A stretch of 64,000 nucleotides of DNA from Blastococcus saxobsidens (GTDB taxonomy: Bacteria > Actinomycetota > Actinomycetes > Mycobacteriales > Geodermatophilaceae). Where the stretch lies: contig NZ_JAAGWG010000010.1 of assembly GCF_010682065.1 (NCBI RefSeq), forward strand, positions 1-64,000. The letters run 5' to 3'. Of this stretch, positions 36,110 through 46,384 are shown one piece after another. A model generated the notes under the pieces. That model saw only the letters and a program-made list of their open reading frames with translations, made no database searches and was not told the origin of the DNA. Made by a program: the position numbers and the translations under genes. The first letter of the stretch is position 1, and each line of letters begins with the position of its first letter.

Positions 36110-37879
36110 ATGGGCCTGGGTCCCGACGAGTTGAACGCGCGACGTGACCGTGACGTCGCCGCCCTGCTCACTCAGATCTCCTACCTCGAGGAGGAGATCG
36201 GTCTGCTGCGCCGCAAGGTGTCCGACAGCCCCCGCCAGGTGCGGGCGCTGGAGGAGCGGATCGCCGAGGCGGAGGGCCGCGCGGCCTTCCTCTCCGAGCG
36301 CAACGACAAGCTCGCCAGCACGCTGCGCGAGGCCCGCGACCAGCTGGTCACGCTCAAGGAGGAGGTCGACCGGCTCGGCCAGCCGCCGTCCGGCTACGGC
36401 GTCTACCTCAACGGGTACGAGGACGGCACCGTCGACGTCTTCACCGGTGGTCGCAAGCTGCGGGTCTCGGTGTCGCCGAACGTGCCGGCCGAGGAGCTCC
36501 GCCCCGGCCAGGAGGTCATGCTCAACGAGGCGATGAACGTCGTCGAGGCGCGGCAGTTCGAGCGCGCCGGCGACGTCGTCATGCTCAAGGAGCTGCTGGA
36601 GCCGATCGACGGCGTCACCCCCCGTGCGCTGGTCATCGGGCACACCGACGAGGAGCGGGTCGTCTACCTCGCCGACTCGCTGTCCGGCCAGCCGTTGCGG
36701 GCGGGGGACTCGCTGCTTCTGGAGAGCCGTTCGGGCTACGTCTACGAGCGGATCCCCAAGAGCGAGGTCGAGGAGCTCGTCCTCGAAGAGGTCCCCGACA
36801 TCGACTACTCCGACATCGGCGGGCTGTCCCGGCAGATCGAGCAGATCCGCGACGCCGTGGAGCTGCCGTTCCTGCACGCCGACCTGTTCCGCACCTACGA
36901 GCTGCGGCCCCCGAAGGGGATCCTGCTGTACGGCCCGCCCGGCTGCGGCAAGACGCTGATCGCCAAGGCGGTGGCGAACTCCCTGGCCAAGAAGGTGTCG
37001 GCGCTGAAGGGGGAGGGGCAGGGCAAGTCCTACTTCCTCAACATCAAGGGCCCCGAGCTGCTCAACAAGTACGTGGGCGAGACCGAGCGGCACATCCGGC
37101 TGGTGTTCCAGCGGGCGCGGGAGAAGGCCAGCGAGGGCACCCCGGTCATCGTGTTCTTCGACGAGATGGACTCGATCTTCCGGACCCGCGGGTCCGGCGT
37201 GTCCTCCGACGTGGAGTCGACGATCGTCCCGCAGCTGCTCAGCGAGATCGACGGCGTGGAGGGGCTGGAGAACGTCATCGTCATCGGCGCCTCCAACCGC
37301 GAGGACATGATCGACCCGGCGATCCTCCGCCCCGGCCGGCTCGACGTGAAGATCAAGATCGAGCGGCCGGACGCCGAGGCGGCGCGCGACATCTTCAGCA
37401 AGTACCTGACGACGACGCTGCCGATCCACCCCGACGACCTGGCCGAGAACGGCGGCAGCCCCGAGGCCACGATCGCCGGGATGATCCAGCGCACCGTGGA
37501 GCGGATGTACACCGAGAGCGAGGAGAACCGCTTCCTCGAGGTCACCTACGCCAACGGTGACAAGGAGGTCCTGTACTTCAAGGACTTCAACTCCGGGGCG
37601 ATGCTGCAGAACATCGTCGACCGCGCTAAGAAGATGGCCATCAAGGACCACCTGGAGACCGGCGCCTCGGGTCTGCGGGTCGGTCACCTGATGCAGGCGT
37701 GCGTGGACGAGTTCAAGGAGAACGAGGACCTGCCCAACACGACCAACCCCGACGACTGGGCGCGGATCTCGGGCAAGAAGGGCGAGCGGATCGTCTACAT
37801 CCGCACGCTCATCAGCGGCAAGGGCAACGAGGCCGGCCGGGCCATCGACACCGCGACTAACACCGGCCAGTACCTGTAA
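36110..37879 (+). CDS. arc: Proteasome-associated AAA ATPase (ARC/Mpa)
   Basis: The hexameric unfoldase recognises pupylated proteins and feeds them to the 20S core. The 589-residue protein begins with a coiled coil (about 10-90), which binds Pup, then two OB domains (about 95-240). The AAA module has Walker A GPPGCGKT, Walker [11 protein letters not shown], and sensor/arginine-finger region [17 protein letters not shown]. The C-terminus GQYL provides the Tyr-containing tail that docks in the proteasome alpha ring. ATG 36110 is preceded by GGAGGT 5 nt away. It heads the proteasome gene region. Confidence 0.97.
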   Translation: MGLGPDELNARRDRDVAALLTQISYLEEEIGLLRRKVSDSPRQVRALEERIAEAEGRAAFLSERNDKLASTLREARDQLVTLKEEVDRLGQPPSGYGVYLNGYEDGTVDVFTGGRKLRVSVSPNVPAEELRPGQEVMLNEAMNVVEARQFERAGDVVMLKELLEPIDGVTPRALVIGHTDEERVVYLADSLSGQPLRAGDSLLLESRSGYVYERIPKSEVEELVLEEVPDIDYSDIGGLSRQIEQIRDAVELPFLHADLFRTYELRPPKGILLYGPPGCGKTLIAKAVANSLAKKVSALKGEGQGKSYFLNIKGPELLNKYVGETERHIRLVFQRAREKASEGTPVIVFFDEMDSIFRTRGSGVSSDVESTIVPQLLSEIDGVEGLENVIVIGASNREDMIDPAILRPGRLDVKIKIERPDAEAARDIFSKYLTTTLPIHPDDLAENGGSPEATIAGMIQRTVERMYTESEENRFLEVTYANGDKEVLYFKDFNSGAMLQNIVDRAKKMAIKDHLETGASGLRVGHLMQACVDEFKENEDLPNTTNPDDWARISGKKGERIVYIRTLISGKGNEAGRAIDTATNTGQYL

Positions 37880-37992
37880 CGCAGCGCGCCGGCGGCGGCC
37901 CGGTCCCTCCTGGGGCCGGGTCGCCGTCGTCCGCGGCACTTCCGTCGTTCCGGCTGTCCGGGCGGTCGCGGCACCCGGTGCGAGGGGCCGCC

Positions 37993-37998
37993 TAGGGT
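37993..37998 (+). promoter_or_regulatory. Leaderless-type -10 of dop
   Basis: TAGGGT ends 6 nt before ATG 38005, so dop has its own predicted start site apart from arc. Confidence 0.6.
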
Positions 37999-38004
37999 TG
38001 GGTC

Positions 38005-39510
38005 ATGAGCGTGCGGCGGGTCATGGGCACCGAGGTCGAGTACGGCATCTCGGTGCCGGGGCAGCCGGGGGCGAACCCGACGACGCTGTCGAGCCTGGTG
38101 GTCAACGCCTGGGCCGTGGCGGACGCGCCGACGCCGCGTCGTCCGCGGTGGGACTTCGAGGAGGAGTCGCCGCTGCGGGACGCGCGGGGCTTCGACCTCA
38201 CGCCGGCGCAGGCGCTGGACCACAACGACCTCGACGAGGACCACGGGATGGCCAACGTCATCCTGACCAACGGCGCCCGCCTGTACGTCGACCACGCGCA
38301 CCCGGAGTACTCGACGCCGGAGGTCACCACCCCGCGCGACATCGTGCTGTGGGACAAGGCGGGGGAGCGGGTCATGGCCGAGGCCACCCGCCGCGCGGCG
38401 CAGATCCCGGGCACCCAGCCCATCCAGCTGTACAAGAACAACACCGACGGCAAGGGCGCGTCCTACGGCTCGCACGAGAACTACCTGATGGACCGCCGGA
38501 CGCCGTTCATCGACATCATCCGCGGGCTGATCCCGTTCTTCGTCACCCGCCAGGTGTTCGCCGGCTCGGGCAAGGTCGGGATCGGCACCGAGAGCCGCAC
38601 CGACGGCTTCCAGCTCTCCCAGCGGGCCGACTTCTTCGAGGTCGAGGTCGGGCTGGAGACGACGCTCAAGCGGCCGATCATCAACACCCGCGACGAGCCG
38701 CACGCCGACGCCGACAAGTACCGCCGGCTGCACGTGATCATCGGCGACGCCAACCTCGCCGAGCTGGCCACGTACCTCAAGGTCGGGACGACGTCGCTCG
38801 TGCTCGCGATGATCGAGGCGCGGGCCCTGCCCGGCGACCTCGCCGTCGAGGAGCCGGTGCACGAACTGCAGGCGGTGAGCCACGACCCGTCCCTGGCCCA
38901 CCAGATACGGCTGCGCGACGGGCGCCGGATGACCGCCATCGAGCTGCAGCGGATCTACCTGGAGTCGGCCGTGCGGTTCGTCGAGCAGCGCGAGGAGGGC
39001 GACGAGCAGACCGCTGACGTGCTGCGCCGGTGGGCGTCGGTCCTCGACGACCTGGAGGCCGACCCGATGCGGCTGGCCGACCAGCTCGACTGGCCGGCGA
39101 AGCTCCGGCTGCTCGAGGGCTACCGGACGCGCGACGGCCTGGGCTGGGGGGACTCCCGGCTGAAGCTGGTGGACCTGCAGTACTCCGACGTGCGGCCGGA
39201 CAAGGGGCTGTACAACCGGCTGGTCGCCCGCGGGGCCATGCAGCGGCTGCTCACCGACGAGGAGGTCACCCGGGCGATGGCCAGCCCCCCGGCCGACACC
39301 CGGGCCTTCTTCCGCGGTGAGTGCCTGCGGCGCTTCCCGTCCCAGGTGGCGGCGGCGTCTTGGGACTCCGTGGTGTTCGACCTGGGGCGGGAGAACCTGG
39401 TCCGCATCCCGACCCTGGAGCCGCTCCGAGGCACGCGCGAGCACGTGGGGGCGCTGTTCGAGGCGTCGGCGACGGCGCAGGAGCTCGTCGACACGATCAC
39501 CGGCCCCTGA
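38005..39510 (+). CDS. dop: Depupylase/deamidase of Pup
   Basis: Dop removes Pup from substrates and, where needed, deamidates Pup-Gln to Pup-Glu. The 501-residue carboxylate-amine-ligase-fold protein has [10 protein letters not shown] at the front (Mg-ATP binding Glu), the nucleophilic Asp96 in [32 protein letters not shown], and [13 protein letters not shown]. The Dop-specific flexible loop around residues 40-70 (about [18 protein letters not shown]) separates it from PafA. Since Pup here ends in Glu, its deamidase role would be dispensable and depupylation its main task. Confidence 0.96.
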   Translation: MSVRRVMGTEVEYGISVPGQPGANPTTLSSLVVNAWAVADAPTPRRPRWDFEEESPLRDARGFDLTPAQALDHNDLDEDHGMANVILTNGARLYVDHAHPEYSTPEVTTPRDIVLWDKAGERVMAEATRRAAQIPGTQPIQLYKNNTDGKGASYGSHENYLMDRRTPFIDIIRGLIPFFVTRQVFAGSGKVGIGTESRTDGFQLSQRADFFEVEVGLETTLKRPIINTRDEPHADADKYRRLHVIIGDANLAELATYLKVGTTSLVLAMIEARALPGDLAVEEPVHELQAVSHDPSLAHQIRLRDGRRMTAIELQRIYLESAVRFVEQREEGDEQTADVLRRWASVLDDLEADPMRLADQLDWPAKLRLLEGYRTRDGLGWGDSRLKLVDLQYSDVRPDKGLYNRLVARGAMQRLLTDEEVTRAMASPPADTRAFFRGECLRRFPSQVAAASWDSVVFDLGRENLVRIPTLEPLRGTREHVGALFEASATAQELVDTITGP

Positions 39511-39582
39511 CACCGCCGTCCACAGGGCGACCGCCCGTCCACGGCACCCGGTCGGCGGACGCCGATCGTCGCTCCCGGCGGG

Positions 39583-39588
39583 TACTTT
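39583..39588 (+). promoter_or_regulatory. Candidate -10 of pup
   Basis: TACTTT lies 39 nt before the pup ATG in the 117-bp dop-pup gap, suggesting a separate start site for pup. Confidence 0.4.
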
Positions 39589-39627
39589 CCAGACAGCACC
39601 AGCCACTCAGAGGGACCGGAGGGCAGC

Positions 39628-39837
39628 ATGGCCACCAGGGACACCGGCGGGCAGCAGAAGGCGACGCGCTCGCGCGAGGAGACCGACGAGGTCGAGGCCT
39701 CGGTCGACAGCGAGGTCGCCGAGCGCCACGAGAAGATGACCGAGGACGTCGACTCGTTGCTCGACGAGATCGACGGGGTGCTCGAGGAGAACAGCGAAGA
39801 GTTCGTGAGGGCCTACGTGCAGAAGGGCGGAGAGTAA
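39628..39837 (+). CDS. pup: Prokaryotic ubiquitin-like protein Pup
   Basis: This is a 69-residue, mostly disordered tag that is ligated through its C-terminal Glu to substrate lysines. The central and C-terminal segments that bind Mpa are present (SEVAERHEKMTEDVDSLLDEIDGVLEEN split over two helices) and the end is QKGGE. The terminal residue is already Glu, so no deamidation is needed before PafA uses it. GGAGGG precedes the ATG. Confidence 0.97.
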   Translation: MATRDTGGQQKATRSREETDEVEASVDSEVAERHEKMTEDVDSLLDEIDGVLEENSEEFVRAYVQKGGE

Positions 39838-39857
39838 CCGTCTGATTACTCCGTGTT

Positions 39858-40487
39858 ATGGCCTCGAAGGTGTGCCCCGCTTGCGGTGAGGTGAAGCCGG
39901 ACAGCGACTTCGGGAAGAATCGCACACGGGACGACGGGCTCTCCTTCTACTGCCTCGCGTGCAATCGTCGGCGCAACAGGGCCTGGTACCGAGAACATCG
40001 ACGGGCCCGTGGGCACGAGGTGCGGGATCTCTCGTGGGTACCAGACGGGTACCGGTGGTGTCCGGCTTGCCGGACAGCCGTACCTGTCGAGGAGTTCACC
40101 AAGAACTCCGCCCTCCCGTCGGGCTTCGGCACTCGTTGCAAGTCCTGCCACAACGCAGAGAGCAAAGAGGCGTACTGGCGTCGGCGCTACGGGATCACCA
40201 GGTCCGCGGTCGACGCGATTCGTGCTTCCCAGCGCGACCGATGTGGGATCTGCGGCGACGCATCACCGCAGCACCTCGACCACGACCATGACAGCGGAAG
40301 AATTCGGGCCCTGCTGTGCCAGCGGTGCAACCACGGCCTCGGCCTCTTCCGTGACGAGCCGGCCCTGCTGCACACCGCCGCTCTCTACGTCACCGGTCAC
40401 CGGCAGCAGCACGCGTTGGAATCCCTCCTCGCCGCCGCGTGCAACGAGGGCCAGGACGGGCCAGCCGACGTCAGCAGCCGCCGGTAG
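39858..40487 (+). CDS. Endonuclease VII-type zinc-binding HNH protein in proteasome region
   Basis: This is a 209-residue protein. Two N-terminal four-Cys modules (Cys6/Cys9/Cys32/Cys35 and Cys68/Cys71/Cys94/Cys97) precede a recombination endonuclease VII-like domain with CGIC (129-132), [19 protein letters not shown] (catalytic His/Asp with Cys154 and Cys157) and GLGLFRDEP. Endo VII resolves branched DNA, and DNA cleavage is inferred. It lies 20 nt after pup, in the same direction, and 97 bp before prcB. No clear ribosome site precedes the ATG. Codon choice is less GC-biased than its neighbours, suggesting insertion, though its role may be tied to the locus. Confidence 0.8.
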   Translation: MASKVCPACGEVKPDSDFGKNRTRDDGLSFYCLACNRRRNRAWYREHRRARGHEVRDLSWVPDGYRWCPACRTAVPVEEFTKNSALPSGFGTRCKSCHNAESKEAYWRRRYGITRSAVDAIRASQRDRCGICGDASPQHLDHDHDSGRIRALLCQRCNHGLGLFRDEPALLHTAALYVTGHRQQHALESLLAAACNEGQDGPADVSSRR

Positions 40488-40584
40488 GGTCGCAGCGACG
40501 TCCGGGACCGTGCCTGCGCAGCACGCACGGCACCCGGCAGGACAGCGATCCACGCCGGCGCATGCGGGCGGGAGAGGCGGATGG

Positions 40585-41442
40585 GTGAACGAGTCGTCAG
40601 CTGGCCGGAGCGGGTTCCCGCCCGCGTACCTGGACCGGGTGGGTTCCTCGTTCACCGACTTCCTGTCGACGGCGGCACCGGAACTGCTGCCGGGCCGTCG
40701 CCCCGTCCCGACGCTGCCCGTGGGTGACATCGCCCCGCACGGCACCACGATCGTCGCCGTCACCTTCGACGGCGGCGTCCTCATGGGCGGCGACCGTCGC
40801 GCGACCATGGGCAACCTGATCTCCAGCCGCGACATCGAGAAGGTCTACCCGGCCGACTCCTACAGCGTCATCGGCATCGCCGGCGCCGCGGGCATCGCGA
40901 TCGAGATGGTGAAGCTCTACCAGGTGGAGCTCGAGCACTACGAGAAGATCGAGGGGCTCACGATGAGCCTCGACGGCAAGGCCAACCGGCTCGCCCAGAT
41001 GATCCGCGGCAACCTCGGTGCCGCCCTGCAGGGCCTGGCCGTCGTCCCGCTGTTCGCCGGCTTCGACCTCGACGCCGCCGCGGGCACCGGCCCCGGGCGC
41101 ATCTTCAGCTACGACGTCACCGGCGGGAACTACGAGGAGCGCGGCTACGCGGCCGTCGGCTCCGGCTCGCTGTTCGCCAAGAACTCGCTGAAGAAGACCT
41201 GGCGCTCCGGCCTGCCCGCCGACGCGGCCACCCGCACCGTCGTCGAGGCCCTCTACGACGCCGCCGACGACGACTCCGCGACCGGCGGCCCCGACCCGGT
41301 GCGCCGGCTGTACCCGATCGTCTACCGGGTGGACGCCGAGGGCGCCGTCCGCCTCACCGACGCCGAGGTGGCCGCGGTCGCCGACCAGATCGTGACCGAG
41401 CGCGCGGCCGCCGACCGCCAGAACATGCCGCGGGAGGCCTGA
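40585..41442 (+). CDS. prcB: 20S proteasome beta subunit
   Basis: This is a 285-residue precursor of the Ntn-hydrolase beta subunit. The propeptide runs to Gly53. Cleavage exposes Thr54 ([23 protein letters not shown]), with the catalytic Asp and Lys/Arg in GDRRATMG and Ser in [14 protein letters not shown] 40585 is preceded by GGAGAG 8 nt away. Its TGA lies 6 bases before the prcA ATG, so the two subunits are co-translated. The C-terminal extension is polar. Confidence 0.96.
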   Translation: MNESSAGRSGFPPAYLDRVGSSFTDFLSTAAPELLPGRRPVPTLPVGDIAPHGTTIVAVTFDGGVLMGGDRRATMGNLISSRDIEKVYPADSYSVIGIAGAAGIAIEMVKLYQVELEHYEKIEGLTMSLDGKANRLAQMIRGNLGAALQGLAVVPLFAGFDLDAAAGTGPGRIFSYDVTGGNYEERGYAAVGSGSLFAKNSLKKTWRSGLPADAATRTVVEALYDAADDDSATGGPDPVRRLYPIVYRVDAEGAVRLTDAEVAAVADQIVTERAAADRQNMPREA

Positions 41443-41447
41443 GCGCC

Positions 41448-42311
41448 ATGACCATGCCCTACTACGCCTCCGCCGAGCAGGTCATGCGCGACCGCTCGGA
41501 GTACGCCCGCAAGGGCATCTCCCGCGGTCGCAGCGTCGCCGTCCTCACCTACGCCGACGGCGTGCTGCTCATCGCCGAGAACCCCAGCTCCACGCTGCAC
41601 AAGATCGGCGAGATCTACGACCGGATCGGGTTCGCCGCCGTCGGCCGGTACAGCGAGTTCGAGAGCCTCCGCGTCGCCGGGGTCCGCCTCGCCGACGTCC
41701 GCGGCTACTCCTACAACCGCCGCGACGTCACCGGTCGGATCGTGGCCAATGCCTACGCGCAGACGCTCGGCGCGATCTTCACCGAGCAGATGAAGCCCTA
41801 CGAGGTCGAGCTCTGCGTCGCCGAGGTGGGGGAGACCCCCGACCGCGACCAGCTCTACCGCCTCACCTTCGACGGCTCCGTCGTCGACGAGCCCGACTTC
41901 GTCGTCATGGGCGGCCAGGCCGACGCCGTCACCGGCCACCTCCGCGAGAACTTCCACGCCGGCATGGGGCTCGCCGACGCCCTCAAGGTCGGGGTGGACG
42001 CGCTCTCCGCGGTCAGCCCCGCCACGGCCGGCTCCCAGCACGGCGGTCACGCCCGGCTCAGCGCCGAGCAGCTGGAGGTCGCCGTGCTCGACCGGCGCCG
42101 GCCCAAGCGGGCGTTCCGGCGGGTCGTGGGCGCCGCGCTGCACACGCTGCTCGGCGACGGCGCCTCCACGGCGCAGACGCCCGAGGGCCCCGGCCACACG
42201 CCGAGCCACCCCGCCCCCGGCACCCCGGCCGGCCTCGGCGACCCTGCAGCCCCCGACACCGCGGGCGGCGCCGGGTACGACGAACACGCCGAGGACGGCG
42301 GCGAGGGCTGA
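41448..42311 (+). CDS. prcA: 20S proteasome alpha subunit
   Basis: This is a 287-residue alpha subunit forming the outer rings and gate. The N-terminus [28 protein letters not shown] is the standard gate and helix H0. The core ends near residue 215, and a Pro/Gly/Asp-rich disordered tail of about 60 residues follows, longer than in M. tuberculosis. No N-terminal Thr is exposed, as expected. It follows prcB by 5 nt. Pocket residues for the ATPase C-terminal tail cannot be judged here. Confidence 0.95.
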   Translation: MTMPYYASAEQVMRDRSEYARKGISRGRSVAVLTYADGVLLIAENPSSTLHKIGEIYDRIGFAAVGRYSEFESLRVAGVRLADVRGYSYNRRDVTGRIVANAYAQTLGAIFTEQMKPYEVELCVAEVGETPDRDQLYRLTFDGSVVDEPDFVVMGGQADAVTGHLRENFHAGMGLADALKVGVDALSAVSPATAGSQHGGHARLSAEQLEVAVLDRRRPKRAFRRVVGAALHTLLGDGASTAQTPEGPGHTPSHPAPGTPAGLGDPAAPDTAGGAGYDEHAEDGGEG

Positions 42312-42352
42312 CCCGCGCGACTGAAGCCGCGGTACGGGGTAGGGGAGCGGTC

Positions 42353-42700
42353 ATGCCGAACTACCAGGTCAACGACGACGCGGTCGCGCAGGCCCGGAAG
42401 CTGATCGACGCGGGCACCGTCGACGACCGCACGGAGTGGTCCGACGCCGCCCCCTCCGCCGACGACGGGAACGCCCGGATCGAGGAGCACGGCTGGGACG
42501 GGTACGCCGCGTGGCACCTCGCGGTCGACCCGGAGGCCAACGAGGAGACGAAGAAGCGCTACGCCTTCCCGTACGGGGACTTCTCCAAGGTCAATCGGGC
42601 CGCACTGATCCACGGCAAGCAGCGCGCGTCCCAGAACGGCCACGACGAGGTCGAGCAGGCGTTCGACGACCTGCTGCAACGGCTCGACGCGAAGCGGTAG
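42353..42700 (+). CDS. Conserved hypothetical protein between prcA and pafA
   Basis: This is a 115-residue soluble protein with no membrane span. GWDGYAAWHLAVDPEANEETKKRYAFPYGDFSKVNRAALIHGKQRASQNGHDEVEQAFDDLLQRLD is its distinctive part, with Trp, His and aromatic residues suggesting a compact fold. I do not recognise a named family. It is co-directional in the proteasome region, 41 bp after prcA. The weak ribosome site is GGGGTAGGGGAG. Confidence 0.65.
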   Translation: MPNYQVNDDAVAQARKLIDAGTVDDRTEWSDAAPSADDGNARIEEHGWDGYAAWHLAVDPEANEETKKRYAFPYGDFSKVNRAALIHGKQRASQNGHDEVEQAFDDLLQRLDAKR

Positions 42701-42743
42701 CGGCCCGCCGGTCCGGCGGTGGGCCGCTGTCGCCCCCGGCGCC

Positions 42744-42749
42744 TAGTCT
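42744..42749 (+). promoter_or_regulatory. Leaderless-type -10 of pafA
   Basis: TAGTCT ends 6 nt before GTG 42756, so pafA can be transcribed separately from prcBA. Confidence 0.6.
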
Positions 42750-42755
42750 CGAAGC

Positions 42756-44114
42756 GTGGACCGACGGATCTTCGGGATCGAGACCGAGTACGGCGTCACG
42801 TGCACCTTCAAGGGCCAGCGCCGGTTGTCGCCGGACGAGGTGGCCCGCTACCTGTTCCGGCGCGTGGTGTCGTGGGGGCGCAGCTCCAACGTGTTCCTGC
42901 GCAACGGCTCCCGGCTCTACCTCGACGTCGGCAGCCACCCCGAGTACGCCACCGCCGAGTGCGACGACCTCACCGAGCTCGTCGCCCACGACAAGGCCGG
43001 CGAGCGCATCCTCGAGGGCCTCGTCGTCGACGCAGAGCAGCGGCTGGCCGAGGAGGGCGTCACCGGCGACATCTACCTGTTCAAGAACAACACCGACTCC
43101 GCCGGCAACAGCTACGGCTGCCACGAGAACTACCTCGTCGGCCGGCACGGCGAGTTCGCCCGCCTCGCCGATGTCCTCATCCCGTTCCTCGTCAGCCGGC
43201 AGATCGTCGTCGGCGCCGGCAAGGTGCTGCAGACGCCGCGCGGCGCGCTCTACTGCGTCAGCCAACGGGCCGAGCACATCTGGGAGGGCGTCTCCAGCGC
43301 CACCACCCGCAGCCGCCCGATCATCAACACCCGCGACGAGCCGCACGCCGACGCCGAGCGCTACCGCCGGCTGCACGTGATCGTCGGCGACTCCAACATG
43401 AGCGAGACCACGACGCTGCTCAAGGTCACGATGACCGACCTGGTGCTGCGCATGATCGAGGCCGGCGTGCCGATCCGGGACATGACGCTGGAGAACCCCA
43501 TCCGGGCCATCCGCGAGATCAGCCACGACATCACCGGCCGGCGCAAGGTCCGCCTCTCCAACGGCCGCGAGATGTCGGCCCTGGAGATCCAGGCGGAGTA
43601 CCACAGCCGGGCCACCGAGTTCGTCGACCGCGAGGGCTGCTCGCCGGTGCACCGGCAGATGCTCGAGCTGTGGGGCCGGGTGCTCAAGGCCGTCGACAGC
43701 GAGGACCTCAGCCTGATCGACCGCGAGATCGACTGGGCGATCAAGTACAGCCTGCTGGAGCGCTACCGGGCCAAGCGCGGCCTGGAGCTGAGTTCCCCGC
43801 GGATCGCCCAGATGGACCTCGCCTACCACGACATCAGCCGCACCCGCGGCCTCTACTACCTGCTCGAGCGGGCCGGCCAGGTCGACCGCGTGGCGCACGA
43901 GCCGCGGATCTTCGAGGCCAAGAACGTGCCCCCGCAGACCACCCGCGCCAAGCTGCGCGGCGAGTTCATCCGCAAGGCGCAGGAGAAGCGCCGCGACTTC
44001 ACCGTCGACTGGGTGCACCTCAAGCTCAACGACCAGGCGCAGCGCACAGTGCTGTGCAAGGACCCGTTCAAGGCCGTCGACGAGCGCGTCGAGAAGCTCA
44101 TCGCCAGCATGTGA
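42756..44114 (+). CDS. pafA: Pup--protein ligase
   Basis: PafA activates the C-terminal Glu of Pup with ATP and joins it to substrate lysines. The 452-residue protein shares the Dop fold: [11 protein letters not shown] at the start, catalytic base Asp57 in [33 protein letters not shown], and [23 protein letters not shown]. It lacks the Dop loop. The GTG start is fixed by the upstream -10. A 34-bp palindrome after the stop separates it from the convergent DUF3866 gene. Confidence 0.96.
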   Translation: MDRRIFGIETEYGVTCTFKGQRRLSPDEVARYLFRRVVSWGRSSNVFLRNGSRLYLDVGSHPEYATAECDDLTELVAHDKAGERILEGLVVDAEQRLAEEGVTGDIYLFKNNTDSAGNSYGCHENYLVGRHGEFARLADVLIPFLVSRQIVVGAGKVLQTPRGALYCVSQRAEHIWEGVSSATTRSRPIINTRDEPHADAERYRRLHVIVGDSNMSETTTLLKVTMTDLVLRMIEAGVPIRDMTLENPIRAIREISHDITGRRKVRLSNGREMSALEIQAEYHSRATEFVDREGCSPVHRQMLELWGRVLKAVDSEDLSLIDREIDWAIKYSLLERYRAKRGLELSSPRIAQMDLAYHDISRTRGLYYLLERAGQVDRVAHEPRIFEAKNVPPQTTRAKLRGEFIRKAQEKRRDFTVDWVHLKLNDQAQRTVLCKDPFKAVDERVEKLIASM

Positions 44115-44121
44115 TCTGCTT

Positions 44122-44155
44122 TTCCGCGGAAAGTCACCGGTGACTTTCCGCGGAA
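44122..44155. terminator. Perfect 34-bp palindrome between pafA and DUF3866 gene
   Basis: The sequence TTCCGCGGAAAGTCACC and its complement are directly apposed, giving a 17-bp perfect stem with no loop, built from two TTCCGCGGAA palindromes. It lies in the 49-bp gap of convergent genes, and T and A runs flank it, so it likely terminates both. Confidence 0.8.
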
Positions 44156-44163
44156 GACCCAGG

Positions 44164-45327
44164 TCAGTCGGCGGTGTCGACCGGTTCGGCGCTCCCGGTG
44201 TCGGTGGCGGCTTCCGCCTCTGCCTCCACCGGCACCTGCAGGGCCGCGTACCGGCCCGCCGCCGCGGCGGCCAGGAAGTAGGCCCGCTCCTCGTCCAGGC
44301 CTCGGCCCATCGTGCGCAGCGGCACGGGGGAGAGACCGAGCGCCAGGTCCAGCCCGTCGGTGTCCACCCAGACGACGACGTTGCGCTCCGGCTGGCTCGC
44401 CAGGTCCTCGTCCACCTGACCACCCAGCTCCGAGGAGAGCCCGCGCGGCGCGATCAGCGTGACCCCGCCGAGCGCCACCCGGCCGAACGCGGTCAGCGAG
44501 TGGTGCGAGACGCCGCGGTGCCGCGGCCGCGGGTCGGCGTCGGAGATCCGCAGCGCCCCGATCGGCAGCCCGCCGAGGACGCTGACGGCGTTGCAGGCCT
44601 CGCCAGCCGCCACCCCGGAGAAGCCCCACGGCGTCCCGGTGCCCAGGTTGCCCGGGCCCTGGGTCACGATCGCCAGGTCGGCGCCCAGCACGTGCTTGGC
44701 CGCCAGCAGGCCGGTGTGCAGCGTGACGGCCTCCAGGTCGCCGCCGTACGCCTGCCCGACGGTGACCACCCCGGCCAGCGAGTTCTTGAGCGCGCCCACC
44801 GTCCGGGAGAACGCCGCCGGCAGCGCGCCGCCGTCGGTCATCACGTAGGCGACCTTCAGGTCCGGGTCGGTGGCCAGCATCCCGATGAGCACCGCCGGCA
44901 GCGCCGAGTGCAGGTCCGCCACGACGACGGGCATGCCGGCCAGGTCGTCGGCGTCGGCGATGGCCGCGTGGTGCTCGGTGTCCTGCTCGTCGACGCCCTG
45001 CACGGTCACCTGCAGCGGCGTGTACCGCGCCTTGACCAGGTGCCCGGGGGTCTCCGGGTCCGGCGGCAGCCGGTCGGGGACGGCGACGACGAGCGCGTAC
45101 CCGCCGGTGCCGAGGTTCTGCGCCAGCGCCGTCGTGTTCAGCAGCACGTCGTCGCCGACCTCCGGCACGCCGACCAGCGACGGGTAGGCGAGTGCCTGGA
45201 CCTCGCCGTCGTCGGGCACCTCCACGGTCAGCTCCAGCGCGTCGCGCCACGCGCGGCCGACGGCGGTGACCTTCCCGCGCCGCCAGCGGATCCGGGACGC
45301 GGGCGCCGAGGCGGCAGGGCTGCTCAT
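44164..45327 (-). CDS. DUF3866 family protein
   Basis: This is a 387-residue soluble protein of a family conserved in Actinomycetota and Firmicutes, unknown in function. IRWRRGKVTAV, LAYPSLVGVPEVGDDVLLNTTALAQNLGTGGYALVV, KVAYVMTDGGALPAAFS and TQGPGNLGTGTPWGFSGVAAGEA are its hallmarks. The acidic C-terminal tail looks disordered. ATG 45327 is set by TAGCCT 6 nt upstream. It is divergent from pafB. Confidence 0.87.
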   Translation of the reverse strand: MSSPAASAPASRIRWRRGKVTAVGRAWRDALELTVEVPDDGEVQALAYPSLVGVPEVGDDVLLNTTALAQNLGTGGYALVVAVPDRLPPDPETPGHLVKARYTPLQVTVQGVDEQDTEHHAAIADADDLAGMPVVVADLHSALPAVLIGMLATDPDLKVAYVMTDGGALPAAFSRTVGALKNSLAGVVTVGQAYGGDLEAVTLHTGLLAAKHVLGADLAIVTQGPGNLGTGTPWGFSGVAAGEACNAVSVLGGLPIGALRISDADPRPRHRGVSHHSLTAFGRVALGGVTLIAPRGLSSELGGQVDEDLASQPERNVVVWVDTDGLDLALGLSPVPLRTMGRGLDEERAYFLAAAAAGRYAALQVPVEAEAEAATDTGSAEPVDTAD

Positions 45328-45333
45328 ACCCGC

Positions 45334-45339
45334 AGGCTA
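45334..45339 (-). promoter_or_regulatory. Leaderless-type -10 of DUF3866 gene
   Basis: TAGCCT on the minus strand ends 6 nt before ATG 45327. Confidence 0.6.
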
Positions 45340-45390
45340 TCGAGGGTCCCGGCTCGCGGCCGGATGGCAACGGCCTCACCGGGGGCTGAC

Positions 45391-45396
45391 TAGCCT
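45391..45396 (+). promoter_or_regulatory. Leaderless-type -10 of pafB
   Basis: TAGCCT ends 7 nt before ATG 45404, choosing that start over the longer open frame. Confidence 0.6.
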
Positions 45397-45403
45397 GTGG
45401 GGC

Positions 45404-46384
45404 ATGGCGGCCAAGCGGGCGGAACGACTGGTCAACCTGGTCATCGCCCTGCTCAGCACGAGGCAGTACGTGACCGCGGCCCGCATCCGCGCCACCGTCC
45501 CCGGGTACGAGGCCGACGACGGCTCCGACCGCGCCGACGAGGCGTTCAAGCGGATGTTCGAGCGGGACAAGGCCGAGCTCCGCGAGATGGGCGTCCCGCT
45601 GGAGACCGGCCGCACCAGCGTCTTCGACACCGAGGACGGCTACCGCATCGCCCGCGCCGACTACGAGCTGCCCGAGATCCACCTGACGGGCGAGGAGGCC
45701 GCCGCGGTCGGTCTCGCGGTGCGGCTGTGGGAGTCCGCGCAGCTGGCCGGCGCCGCGCAGAGCGCCCTGGTGAAGCTCAAGGCCGCCGGGGTCGACGTCG
45801 ACACGTCGCGCTCGCTGCCCATCCACCCTCGGCTGGACCGCGGGGAGGCCGCCTTCGAGCCCTGCTACGCCGCGGCCCGCGACCGCCGGCAGCTGGAGTT
45901 CGACTACCGCCGTCCCGACGAGGACTCCGCCGTCCGGCGGCAGGTGCAGCCATGGGGCGTCGTCGCCTGGCACGGCCGCTGGTACCTCGTGGGGTTCGAC
46001 CTGGACCGGCAGGCCGACCGGGTGTTCCGGCTGTCCCGCGTCGCCGGGACGCCGAAGGCGGTGGGCCCGGCGGGGGCGTTCGAGCCGCCGGCCGACCTGG
46101 ACCTCACCGCCGTGGTCGCCGGCCAGGCCGCGGGGGAGGAGCACCTGGTCCTGGTCCACGCCCGCCCCGGTACGGCGGTCGGGCTGCGCCGCCGGGCCAC
46201 CTCGCTCGGCCCCACCCCCGACGGCGCCGAGGACCGGCTGCAGCTCCGCACCACCGAGCCGTGGGCGCTGGCCGACGAGCTCGCCGCCTACGGGTCCGAC
46301 GTCGTCGTCGAGGCGCCCACCGAGATGCGCGACGCCGTGATCGCCCGCCTGACCCGGCTGGCCGCCCTGGGGGAGAAGTCGTGA
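45404..46384 (+). CDS. pafB: WYL-domain transcriptional regulator PafB
   Basis: PafB with PafC forms the activator of the LexA-independent DNA-damage response in mycobacteria. The 326-residue protein has an N-terminal winged helix (KRAERLVNLVIALLSTRQYVTAARIRATV), a WYL domain with GRWYLVGFD and a C-terminal WCX-type domain (about 235-320). ATG 45404 is set by the -10 element. Its TGA overlaps the pafC GTG by 3 nt. The complex is likely triggered by a damage-derived ligand bound to WYL. Confidence 0.93.
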   Translation: MAAKRAERLVNLVIALLSTRQYVTAARIRATVPGYEADDGSDRADEAFKRMFERDKAELREMGVPLETGRTSVFDTEDGYRIARADYELPEIHLTGEEAAAVGLAVRLWESAQLAGAAQSALVKLKAAGVDVDTSRSLPIHPRLDRGEAAFEPCYAAARDRRQLEFDYRRPDEDSAVRRQVQPWGVVAWHGRWYLVGFDLDRQADRVFRLSRVAGTPKAVGPAGAFEPPADLDLTAVVAGQAAGEEHLVLVHARPGTAVGLRRRATSLGPTPDGAEDRLQLRTTEPWALADELAAYGSDVVVEAPTEMRDAVIARLTRLAALGEKS

